Positions 36,151-46,205 of a stretch of 64,000 nucleotides of DNA are shown here, piece by piece (the stretch's first letter is position 1; each line of letters begins with the position of its first letter). Made by a program: the position numbers and the translations under genes. The notes below the pieces were generated by a model. That model did no database searches. It had not been told where the DNA came from and saw nothing but the letters and a program-made list of their open reading frames with translations. Location of the stretch: assembly GCA_963765725.1 (NCBI GenBank), contig CAVXXI010000003.1, positions 1,584,040-1,648,039 on the forward strand, in the 5' to 3' direction. Source of the stretch: DASQEH01 sp963765725. GTDB taxonomy: Bacteria > Actinomycetota > Actinomycetes > Propionibacteriales > Nocardioidaceae.

Positions 36151-37641
36151 CTACCCGCGCCGGGACCGGCGCCGTGACGGCAGCGCCGGCTGTGGCAGCT
36201 CCCACAGCGGCATCGTGGGATCGGCCAGCGCGGCGCCCAGCAGCTGGTCGAGCCGCTCCAGCAGCTGCGCGCCTGTGGCCTGGTCGAGCACTGCCTGGTT
36301 GAACTCCAGGTAGCCGCCGATGCGGTTGGGTTGCATCTGCAGCTCGACGGCCAGGTCGAAGCGGGAGAAGCCCAGGTCGATGTGAACCGGGTCCACCTGG
36401 ACCCCCGGCAGGGTCAGCCGCGGCAGGGTGCCGCTCTGGACCCGTACATTGACTTGGAACAGCGGGTTGGCGCCGGGCACCCGGTCGGGTGACACCGCGT
36501 CGACGATCATCTCGAAGGGCAGGTCCTGGTGGTCGAAGGCCGCCAGGGCGATGTCCCGGACGTGCCGGACCAGGTCGGCGAAACCGGCCGAGCCCTCGAC
36601 CCGTACCCGCAGTGGCACAGTGTTGGAGAAGAAGCCGACCAGCGACTCGAGTTCGACCGCGTTGCGGTTGGCCACTGGAGTCCCGAGCACCAGGTCGGTC
36701 TCCCCGGACCAGCGGTAGAGGGTGGCGGCCCACGCCGCGACCAGGATCATGAAGTCGGTAGCCCCGACCCGGGTCCGGAAGTCGCGCACGGCGGACGCGT
36801 GATCTAGCGAGATCTCGAGGTGCCGGCCGTCGAATCGTTGTGGCAGCGGGCGCTCCCGATCGAGGGGGAGGTTCGTCACGGCGGGTGCGCCGCCAAGCTG
36901 ACCGCGCCAGTAGTCGACCTGCGTGGCGAGCTCCCCGCGGTCGATCCGGGCTCGCTGCCAGACAGCGTAGTCGGCGTACTGGATGGCTGGCGGTGGACGG
37001 TTGGGGGCGGGCCTACCGTCCACGACCGCTCCATAGTGCTCGCTGATCTCGGCGAACGCGATCTCGTCCGACCAGCCGTCGAAGGAGATGTGGTGCTCGG
37101 CAAGCACGAACAGGCACTCGTCCGGACCGGTCTCGATGACCGCGCAGCGGACAGTGAGGTCGTGGGCCAAGTCGTAGGGTCGGCCGGCGACCTCTGCCGC
37201 CTGTACCAGCGCTTGTTGGCGGCGGGCGGCCGGGTCGGCACCTTCGGCGACCAAGCGCTCAACGGCGAAATCCCACTGGTCAAGGACGACCTGGACCGGC
37301 TCCTCGTCCACGACGGCGATGACGCTGTGCAGCACCTCGTGGCGTTCGACGGTCGCGCGCACCGCCTCCTCGAGGACGTCGACATCCACCGGGCCCACGA
37401 GCCACAACGCAACAATGGCGTTGTATGTCGTGGCGCCGGGCGTCAGCCGGTCGAAGAACCACAGGCGCCGCTGCGCCGAGGAAAGTACCGCAGGAACTGA
37501 GCGGTCGCGGGCGGTGATGGGTGTGGCCATCGTCGGGGGCCCGAGGCTGCGCTTGGCTCGGCGGCGGGCCAGCAGCACGTGCTCCAGACTGGCGCGCGCT
37601 TCCGGCGTGAGCGCGCCGATCCGCTTCTCGAGTTCGCTCAC
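36151..37641 (-). CDS. stand-alone NRPS condensation domain with N-terminal docking segment
   Basis: A 496-residue protein holding one condensation domain that would form a peptide bond in trans. The first 45 residues (MSELEKRIGALTPEARASLE and VLLARRRAKRSLG) form a short helical segment, probably a docking or linker element. The C domain then has LSSAQRRLWFFDRLTPGATTY (C1), RHEVLHSVIAVVDEEPVQVV (C2), the intact catalytic motif HHISFDG (C3), DLVLGTPVANRNAVELESLV (C4) and FDHQDLPFEMIVDAV (C5), with NPLFQVNVRVQS after it. It overlaps the upstream A-PCP gene by 4 bases (ATGA). The motif set looks like an LCL/starter-type domain; stereochemistry is not certain. Confidence 0.9.
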   Translation of the reverse strand: MSELEKRIGALTPEARASLEHVLLARRRAKRSLGPPTMATPITARDRSVPAVLSSAQRRLWFFDRLTPGATTYNAIVALWLVGPVDVDVLEEAVRATVERHEVLHSVIAVVDEEPVQVVLDQWDFAVERLVAEGADPAARRQQALVQAAEVAGRPYDLAHDLTVRCAVIETGPDECLFVLAEHHISFDGWSDEIAFAEISEHYGAVVDGRPAPNRPPPAIQYADYAVWQRARIDRGELATQVDYWRGQLGGAPAVTNLPLDRERPLPQRFDGRHLEISLDHASAVRDFRTRVGATDFMILVAAWAATLYRWSGETDLVLGTPVANRNAVELESLVGFFSNTVPLRVRVEGSAGFADLVRHVRDIALAAFDHQDLPFEMIVDAVSPDRVPGANPLFQVNVRVQSGTLPRLTLPGVQVDPVHIDLGFSRFDLAVELQMQPNRIGGYLEFNQAVLDQATGAQLLERLDQLLGAALADPTMPLWELPQPALPSRRRSRRG

Positions 37642-39948
37642 AGCATGGCCTCGCTAGGGATGTCCAGGTCCGCGAGCACGTCACGAGCATCCTCCACCAG
37701 CAGAACGAGCAGGGCTCGGGCCAGTTCCCCCACGGTGGCATGGCGGAAGACCAGCCCAGGTGGCACGTCGACATTGAGCTCACGGGTGAGCCGGACCGCG
37801 ATCCGTCCGACCAGCAACGAATCGGCGCCGAGCGCAAAGACGTCGTCGTCGGCGTAGCGGACGGCGACTCCGAGGACGTCGGAGCAGATCTCGGCCACGA
37901 GGTGCTCGAGCTCGCCGCCGAGAGGAACGCCGGTGCGCTCGTCGGGGGCCGGTAGGGCCGCGCGGTCGACCTTCCCGTTCGAGGTGAGCGGGACGGTGTC
38001 GAGGACGACGACAACGGCCGGCACACTCTGCGCCGGCAGCACCTCGGCGGCCCGGCGGCGCAGCTCCTCGGGGTCGGGTCTGGTGCCGCCGGGGACGCCG
38101 ACGACGTAGCAGACGATTCGCTTCAGCTCGCCGTCCTCGTGGATCACTGCCACGGCGTGGTCGACGTCGGGCAAGGCCTGGGCGACGGCCTCGACCTCCC
38201 CGAGCTCGACCCTGAAGCCGTTGAGCTTCACCTGGTGGTCGCGGCGGCCGGCGAAGCGAACCACGCCGTCGGGCGAGACCCGGGCAAGGTCGCCGGTGAG
38301 ATACATCCGCTCCGACGGCGCGCCGGGGAATGGGCAGGGCACGAACGCCGCGTCGGTGAGGTCGGGCCGCCCCAGGTAGCCGCGGGCGAGGCCGCCGCCG
38401 GTGATCGCGACCTCGCCGCGCACGCCGGGTGGGGTGGGCTCGCCGCGGCTGTCGAGGACGTAGAGGCCCACGCCGCGCATCGGCGCGCCCAATGGGAGCG
38501 GGTCGGTCTCTGAGCCGGTGAGCCGGCACGAGACGGACCAGACGCAGGTCTCGGTGGGGCCGTAGAAGTTCCACACTTCGGCCACCCGCGCCCCGAGTGC
38601 GCGGGCCAGATCGGAGTCGTAGGCCTCGCCTCCGCACACGACCCGCATGGTGGGCGCCCCGGCCCAGCCGTTGGCCATGAGCAGCCGCCACGTTGAGGGC
38701 GTCGCCTGCATGAGCGCGGGCTCGGTGCTCCTCGATCAGCCGGGCCAGGGCCGTCGCGTCGCGGTGCGACTCGTTGTCGGCCAGAACAAGGGTGCCTCCG
38801 GTGACCAACGGCAGGAACAGGTCGGGCACCGACAGGTCAAAGGCGGCGGTGGTGACCCCGAGCATTACGGCGTGGGGCGCGAGGCCCGGGGAGGTGCCCA
38901 TGTGCAGAAGCGTGTTGACGACGTTGCGGTGCTCGATCATCACGCCCTTGGGCACCCCCGTGGAGCCAGAGGTGAACATGACGTAGGCGAGGTCCTCGGG
39001 TGCGGGAGCGTCGAAGGGAGTGGTGGCGGCAGGTCCGGCGTTGGTGCATACCACGTTGAGCCCGAGTTCGCGGAGGGCAGCCTCGTGCCCGGCCTCCAGG
39101 TCCGTCCCCGCCGTGACCAGGGCCAGGCCAGCAAGCTCGGTGACCTTGCGTAGCCTGGCCGAGGGGTAGGTGGGCTCCAGGGCGACGTAGGCGCTGCCGG
39201 CGCGTAGCACGCCCACCAACCCCACCATCTGGTCGACTGACCGGTCGGCCCACACCCCGACGAGGCTCCCCCGCGGGAGCCGTCCCGCGAGCGCGCCGCT
39301 GCGTTCCCACAGCTCCGCGTAGGTCACAGACCGGTGCATGGCGCGTACGGCGGTCGCTCCCGGCTCAGCTAGCACCCGGCTGCGGATCAGGTCGACGAGC
39401 GTCCGGTCGTCGACCGGCGCGATCGAATCCGGGACCAGCCGGTCGCGCTCGGCGTCGCTGACCATCGGGAGCCGCCCGATCGACAGGCCAGTGGCTCGCG
39501 ACCCGGCCAGGGTCGCCAGGTGGTCGACGAAGCGGCGTACATCGTCGTCCTCGTAGGCGCCCGCGGCGACGACGACCCGACCGGAACCGGCGTCGAGGGC
39601 CAGCAGCGCGGGCCCAGGTGCGCCGGGGAGAGGACCGGCGCCGACGCCGAAGGTGGGGAGCGGGCTGTCGGACTCGACGGGCGGGGCGGCCAGGGCCAGG
39701 TCAGCCGCCTTGACGAGTACGTCGAAGGGCTGCTCGAGGTTCACCTCGAGGTCAATGCGGCGCCAGGTGGCGTCCGCCCACCCGACGGTCACGGCCGAGC
39801 TGTCGAGATAGCGAGCCACGGTGGCCGCGAACGCCGACAGCAGCTCGGCCCCCGACAACGGCAGCGGGCGGGTCACCACCGTGGTGGTAGCCGGAGCCGC
39901 GACAACAGGAGCCGGGCGGTCTCCGATCGGGTCCCGGCGGAGCGTCAT
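37638..39948 (-). CDS. NRPS adenylation-PCP protein, one frameshift
   Basis: Activates one amino acid and loads it onto its own carrier domain. The first 150 residues are an Ala/Val-rich stub (for example SGAELLSAFAATVARYLDSS and PTFGVGAGPLPGAPGPALL) resembling the end of a condensation-like domain. The A domain has YVMFTSGSTGVPKGVMIEH (A3), then NFYGPTETCVW (A5), MYLTGDLARVSPDGVVRFAG (A7) and DHQVKLNGFRVELGEVEA (A8), ending LTSNGKVDRAAL (A10). The PCP site is FALGADSLLVG (Ala instead of the usual Gly-His before Ser). The nine readable specificity residues are D-L-P-Q-V-G-F-V-W, which I cannot assign; Q, G and W recall Gly-type codes. A frame change near 38,715 is required. ATGA overlaps link it to both neighbours. 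Confidence 0.85.
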
Positions 39949-42892
39949 CGCCCATCCGGAGAGTCGTCGAGCAGGCGCGCGACCTCCTCGTCGCTCATCC
40001 CTTCCAGGTCCGCGATCAGTGAGCTCAACTCGTCGGTGTCCTTGGCCGCCCTCCCTGCGTCGATCTGGACGGCCATGGCCGCCACCGTCGGCGAGGCGAA
40101 GATGACGTGCAACGGAAGGTCGATGTCGAACTCCGCGCGCGCTCGGGCGATCACCTTGGTGGCGAGCAGCGAGTGTCCGCCGATCCGGAAGAAGTTGTCC
40201 TCCACACCCACAGCGGCGCCCGGCATCACCTCGCGCCAGATCTTCAGCAGCCGGGTTTCGGTCTCGGTCTCCGGGGCACGGCCAGAGGACTCGACCCCCG
40301 CACCCTCGCCGGCGGAAGCCCCAGCCTCGAGGGCACGGCGGTCGATCTTGCCGCTGGTGGTGCGGGGCAGGTCGCTCAGCGTGTCGATGGAGACGGGCAC
40401 CATGTGCGGCGGCAGCCGACGCCGCAGCCGATCCAGGGCGGCCGGTACGTCGAGGGCCTGTGACGGGCTCACCACGAAGGCCCGCAGTGCGTCGTCGACC
40501 ACGACAGCTGCGGCGTCGGCGACTGCGTCCTCGGCGCGCAGCCGCACCTCGATTTCGCCGAGGTCGACGCGGAAGCCGCGCACCTTGACCTGGCCGTCGG
40601 TGCGGCCGAGGAATGTCACGGTGCCGTCGCTGCCGACCACGACCGAGTCGCCAGTGCGATAGCGGCGCACGCCGCCGTCCTCGCCGAACCCGGAGCCGAA
40701 CTGGTCGCCGAGGTAGCCGGAGGCCACGGCGGGGCCGGAGATCTCGAGCTCGCCGGCGACGCCGACCGGGACCTGCCGTCCCCGGGCGTCCACGACACGC
40801 GCGCTCACGTGCGGGAGCGGGCGACCGAGCGGGATGGGCGCCGGTGACGTGGCTGCCGACCTCGTGACTGAGCACGCCCACGGTGGTCTCGGTCGGCCCG
40901 TAGTGGTTGACCACGCGCTCGACGCCCGCAGATCGCGCCTGCTCGACCAGGGCTGGGGTCGAGCGGCTCGCCGCCGCTGATGAGCAGCGGGAGGTCGAGT
41001 CGTACGTCGCCGCCGGACAGGAGGGCGCGCAGGTGCGAGGGGGTGATCTTGAGGGTCGTGATCGCGTGGTCGGAGACCACCTGGGCGAGCCGGACGCCGT
41101 TGGTTACCGCGTCCTCCGTCAGCAGTTCCAGGGTGCCTCCGTTGACGAGGGCTCCGAACACACTGGTGTTGCCCAGGTCGGTGGACAGGCTCGTCATTGA
41201 GCCCAGCCGGCTTTGTGCGCCGAGGCCGAGCCGCGCGGACAACCCAGCGACGTAGGAGACGACGTTGCCGTGGGTCACGGCCACCGGTTTGGGGGTCCCG
41301 GTGGAGCCGGACGTGAAGATCAGGTAGGCCAGCGAGTCGCCGGAAACCTCGGTGTCCGGCGCCGCTGCAGGCGTCAGGTCGGCCAGCCCGAGCCGGGTTA
41401 CCCTCTCGGGCAATACCGCTTCGTGGGCCGCGGTGGTCACCACGGTGTCGATGCCGGCCACCTCGATCTGGACCGCGATGCGGTCCTCGGGGTGGGTTGG
41501 CTCGAGGGCGACGTAGGGTCGCCCGGCGCGCAGGGCACCCACCGCCGCCACGATCGCGTCCACTGAGCGGTCGAGCAGAATGCCGATCGGCGCGGTGCTC
41601 CCGGCCAGGACAGCGGCCAGGGCGCCGCTGCGATCGTCTAGCTCGCGGTAGGTCAAGGCGGTCTCACCCTGGACCACGGCCTGGGCTTCGGGGGTCTTCC
41701 GGACGTGATCGGCGAAGGCATGCGCGACCGTTGGGTAGGCTGGGGTGGCGCCCTCGCCGGTCAAGGAGCCCTCGAGGAAGGCGCGCTCCTGCGGTCCGAG
41801 AATGTCGATGTCGTCGGCCGAGGTGGCTGGCGCGGCCTGCCAGGCCAACGCAGTGGTGGTCACTTGCTCGGCGAGCCGGCCTGCCTCAGCGTCGCTGACC
41901 TGCTCGGCGTCGAACCAGAGCGTGGCGCGACCGCTTTCGACGACGAGCTCGACCGGGAACCGCCCGACCGCACGCTGGATGCCGACGTCCTGCACCGAGA
42001 AACCGCCGGTGGTGATCGGCCGCGGTGCGAAGAGGGCGAACCTGGCGGCGGCGGCGACGTCTGCCGCGAGCCGCGAGGTGGTGGCGGGGAAGTCGGCGCT
42101 GTCGTCGACGCGAGCCGGCACCGGGACGTAGCGCTCGAACGGGCCGACAGCCCGCTCCAGCTCCTCGTCGGTGCGACCGGACACGGCCACCGCGATCACA
42201 GCCAAAGCGTCGGCAGAGACGTGCCGACGGCGGACGAGCGAGAATGCGGCCAACCACTCCCCGTCGCTCAGGCCGGTCACTGAGGCGAGTGGGACGGCGC
42301 GCACTTCCCGGGCCGGCACCGCCCCCGGTGCATCCGGTTCCCCGCTGCCCACGAGCCCGCGCCAGTAGGCCTTGGCCACCCGAGCGTCCGCGCTGTCCTC
42401 CTCGAGGTGCTCGGCCTCCCAGGCGACGAAGTCGAGGAAGGGCAGCGGCTCCTCATCCGAGGGCGGGCCGTCGAAGAGCTCGTCGGCGAGCAGGCGCAGG
42501 GTCCTGGCGTCGGCCACGGCGGCTGCAGCAGTGAGCACGAGGTGGCCGGCGCCGTGAGCAGCGCGGACCAGTCCACCCGCCGTCAGGTCGAGCGGAGCTT
42601 CCCACTCGGCTGCGGCGAGGGCGCTCGCCGAGACCGCCGTCGAGGTGGTGAACGGGGCCGCGGCGGCGTCGGTGGTCTGGAGCAGCCGGGTCAGGCCGGG
42701 CGGCTTCGTGAAGGCGACGTGCAGCACGTCGTGCCGCTGGGCAAGCTCCGCCCAACGACCGGCCAGAATTTCGGCCGACTCGCTCGTGGGCGTCTTTACG
42801 AGCAGTTGAACCCTCAGCACCGGCCCGGTCAGTCCTCCCTCGAGGAGCTGCTGCTGCCCCGGAGACAGGTCGAAAACGGGGGCATCGGCCAC
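39945..42892 (-). CDS. NRPS: condensation-like (no active-site His)-adenylation(Asp)-PCP, frameshifted
   Basis: First gene of the minus-strand NRPS unit. The GTG at 42,892 follows GGAGGA at 8 bases. The N-terminal domain has C-domain shape (DLSPGQQQLLEGGLTGPVLR and FLDFVAWEAEHLEEDSADAR), but the HHxxxDG region reads LVLTAAAAVADARTLRLLA with no histidine. The A domain has YLIFTSGSTGTPKPVAVTHG (A3), STDLGNTSVFGAL (A4 region), LKITPSHLRALL, NHYGPTETTVG (A5), RRYRTGDSVVVGSDGTVTFL (A7) and VKVRGFRVDLGEIEV (A8). The specificity residues read D-L-T-K-I-G-H-V-G, a standard Asp code. The PCP is FFRIGGHSLLATKV. Two frame changes lie between about 40,800 and 40,960. The C-terminus ends with EGMSDEEVARLLDDSPDG. 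Confidence 0.87.
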
Positions 42893-43160
42893 GTCGGGTA
42901 TCCTCCATGTGAACTTAGGCCCAGAAAAGGGTTGCAACCGGGCATCTGAAATGGTGTCGCATTGGGTATTGGCGCCAGTATGGTCGTTCAGCGCACCCGC
43001 TGCCAGCGAGTGCGCAGGCTAGATGGTAGGAGGGGAAAGGGCTAACGTTCCTCGCCCCCGTCCCTGGGAGCGGACGGGCTCGTGCCGTTCAATTCCTGAA
43101 TCATTACGTCGAGAACGCCCGGACAGTGGCGTTCCTCCTGGTCGTAGAACGGAAGCGTCG
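42893..43160. promoter_or_regulatory. divergent control region of the NRPS cluster
   Basis: 268 bases between the two divergent synthetase genes, so promoters for both strands should be here. I searched for an IdeR/DmdR-type iron box (TTAGGTTAGGCTAACCTAA-like). Only scattered fragments such as ACTTAGGCCC (about 42,914) and GGGCTAACG (about 43,040) appear, with no palindromic site. The stretch TAGGAGGGGAAAGG at about 43,028 resembles a ribosome-binding site but has no suitable start after it. No gene-like frame. Confidence 0.4.
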
Positions 43161-46100
43161 ATGTCTGCACCGGTCGGTTACCCATTGACGCGTCAGCAGT
43201 CGGCCCTGGTCGAGCAGGGTGGGCAGGGCCGTACCGTCCGGACGGTGGTCCGGCTGCCCCTGGCTGCAGCGGCCGCCCGCGCCGCGCTCGAGGCCGAAGT
43301 TGCCCGGCACGAGGTGCTGCGGTCCACGCTGCAGAAGGAAGCGGCCCTACGCACCGGGCTGCAGTTGGTCCACGAGGTGCCGTCGACGCTGTGGACCGAG
43401 CTTGCCTCCGGCGCGGACCCGCACGCTGTTGCCGACGACCTGGCCAGCCGCCTCGACCCCGCCACCGGGCCGGTGCTCGCCGTCGCTCTTGGACCAGACG
43501 AGACAGGTGAGGGCAGCGTCGTCGTGGCCTGCGGGTCGGCGCTCTTCACCGACCTGCGCACCCTCACCGAGCTCGCGGCCCAGGCAGCCGGTCGGGCTGA
43601 CGCCGTCGAAGACCCGATCCAGTACACCGAATACGGCGCCTGGCAGGCTGAGATGCTCGAGGACACCGGATCCGAGGACACCGCCGCGGCCGCGGCGGCC
43701 TGGAGCCGGCTCTTCGACGACGAGGTCCGCACTGTGCTCCCGGTCGCTGAGGGAGCCGCCGAGGGAGCCGCCGAAGGCTCCACCGTCCTCGAGGCCCCCG
43801 AGGGAGCCCATGGTGAGCCCGTGGCCCGATGGCTCGCACTGTGGACGGTGGCCGTCGCGCGCCTCACCGGCGAGCCCACGGTCACGCTCGGCGTCGAGCT
43901 GGACCCCACCGATAACCCCGAGCTGGCGGGCGCCGCCGGCCCCTTCGCCCGGCTGGTACCGCTGACCCTCGAGGTGCCCGTCCACGGCAGCTTTTCGGTA
44001 TTCGCCGAAAAGGTAGAGCAGTCCCTCGCGCAGGCTCGTACCTGGTTCGAGTGGTCGCCCGCTGCGACCGACGTTGCCGTGCTCTTCTCGGTGGGGCCGC
44101 TTGGGTCCCACATCGACCGCGCCGCGTTCCAGGTCGAGCTTCGCGTCGCGCCAGACGGCGGCCAAGCGGTGGTGCTGGCAGGCGCCGACGGCTCGCTGAC
44201 GCAGGCCCGCGCGGTCGGCATCGGTCTCGGCCGGCTGCTGGCCCAAGACACGGACCGGCTGGAGGACCTCGACGTCCTCTCTGCCGACGCGGTCGAGCGC
44301 CTGCTCGGCGCGTACTCACCACCGACTACCGGCATCCCAGTGGTGACCCGCCTTGCGGAGCACGCGGCCGCTGCGCCGGACCGCACCGCGCTCACCGACG
44401 GAACCACCTCGGTTTCCTACGCTGACCTGGTTGCGCGGGTCGACGGGCTGGCGGGCGCACTGCTCGAGGCCTCGGGGGGCTCCGGTGCACCGGTCGCGGT
44501 TCACCTCCCACGCTCGGTCGACGCGGTGGTCGCGATGCTGGCCGCGCAGCGTGCCGGCTTGGGGTATCTGCCCCTCGATGTCGATGGACCGCCCGAAAGG
44601 TCGTTGCGCCAGGCCGGGATCGCCGGTGCCGCCGTCCTCGTCTCGGACAGAGCCGCGCCCGCGGGCTACTTCGAGACTGTCTCCACCCTTCAGCTCAGGC
44701 TGTCAGCGCGCTGCCCGACCCGGCCCCGAGCGACCTCGGCTACGTCATGTTCACCTCCGGCTCGACGGGCGTCCCTAAGGGCGTCGCGGTCGGCCAGGAC
44801 AACCTCACCGCGTACGCCGACGCGGTGGTGCAGGTCGTCGAGGCCGCTGCCGGCAGCGCCGGTAGCGACTTGGTATGGGCGCTGGTGACCGGGATCACGA
44901 CCGACCTAGGCAACACCTCGATCCTGGGTGCGCTTGCTCGGGCGGCACGCTCCACGTCGTCCCGAGCGAGCTACTGCAGGACCCTGCGGCCTTCTCCCGC
45001 ACGGCCGCGCACGAGGTCGACGTCATGAAGATCACCCCAACCCACCTACGGCGCGCTGCTGGCCGACGAGCGCCGGCGTGCTGCCACGCTCGGTGCTGGT
45101 CGTCGGCGGCGAGGCGCTTGACGCGGAGCTCGTCGACCTGGTGGCCGGCGCGGGCGCTGTGCCGTCGTCAACCACTACGGGCCGACCGAGACGACGGTCG
45201 GTGCGCTGACCCATCACCGTCGAGCGATCGCGCCGCGCGGCGCGGGCGCGGTGCCGATCGGTCGGCCGCTGGCCGGTTACGAGGCGCTCGTCGTCGACGC
45301 GCGACCGGCGACTGGTCCCGGCACGGCGCCGTCGGTGAACTGCTCGTCGGCGGTGCCGGCGTGGCGCGTGGCTACCTCGGTCGACGAGGCTCGACCACCG
45401 CAGCGCTTTCGTCGAGCACCCCTACCGGCCGGGCGTGCTCGCCTACCGCACCGGCGACCTGGTGCGCCGCGACGCCGGCGGCGCGATCACATTCCTCGGT
45501 CGCCGCGACGGCCAGATCAAGATGCGCGGCTTACCGCGTGGAGACGCGGCGAGATCGAGGTCCGCCCTGCTGGCCCACCCGGCGGTGCGGCGCGCCGCCG
45601 TCGGTCGTGCTGCGCCCGACGCTCGGGCCGGAGCGCCACCTCGTCGGCTACGTCGTCTCCCAGGTCAACCCGAGCACCGAGCGAGGCCGAGTTGCGCGAG
45701 CACCTGGTGGACCTGCATACCTGAGCACATGGTGCCCGGTCGCGGATCGTCGAGCTGGACACCGATGCCGCTGCGGCCCAACGGCAAGCTCGACAGTCGG
45801 CGCTGCCCGTCCACCGCCGCACGTCGCCGCCGCCCGCGAGCGGGTGCCTCCGAGGGCGAGACCGAGGAGGCGCTCGCGGCGATTTTCGCCGAGGTGCTCG
45901 GCGTCGCCGAGGTGGGGGCCACCGACGACTTCTTCGACCTGGGCGGCCACTCGCTGCTCGCGACCCGCGTCGTGGTCGAGATCCGGAGCCGCACTCGGCG
46001 TGCAACTGCCGGTCTACGCGCTGTTCGAGCGCCGACGGTGCGGCCAGCTGGCCGCCGAGGTCACCGCGGCCGGGTCCGGCGAGGTCCGTCCGACGACGAG

Positions 46101-46188
46101 CTGCCAGCATGATCGCGGAGACTCGACTGCCTGTCCGACGAGGAGGCCGCCGCCCTGCTCGCTGCCGAGGGGAAGCTCCGCGACCTAA
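43161..46188 (+). CDS. NRPS: condensation-like (no active-site His)-adenylation(Asp)-PCP, frameshifted from 44.7 kb on
   Basis: Divergent counterpart of the minus-strand module. ATG 43,161 starts MSAPVGYPLTRQQSALVEQG. The condensation-like domain has ARHEVLRSTL-type sequence (VARHEVLRSTLQKEAALRTG), but where HHxxxDG belongs it reads VVVACGSALFTDLRTLTELA. The A domain begins near 44,340. After a frame change (about 44,700) come YVMFTSGSTGVPKGVAVG, TTDLGNTSILGAL, VMKITPTHLRA, VLVVGGEALDAEL and NHYGPTETTVGAL. The specificity residues are D-L-T-K-V-G-H-V-G, again Asp. A8 is DGQIKMRG, A10 RPNGKLDSR, and the PCP is DDFFDLGGHSLLATRVVV (45,920-45,985). Most indels I resolved in the A domain are single extra bases. 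The end is put at a TAA near 46,186; whether the next module is a separate protein is not certain. Confidence 0.8.
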
Positions 46189-46205
46189 CGGCCCCCCGAC
46201 CGCCG

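Noticed and set aside
43740..43800. short repeat encoding AEGAAEGAAEG
   Set aside because: Three imperfect 12-base units in a linker of a coding region; ordinary low-complexity sequence.
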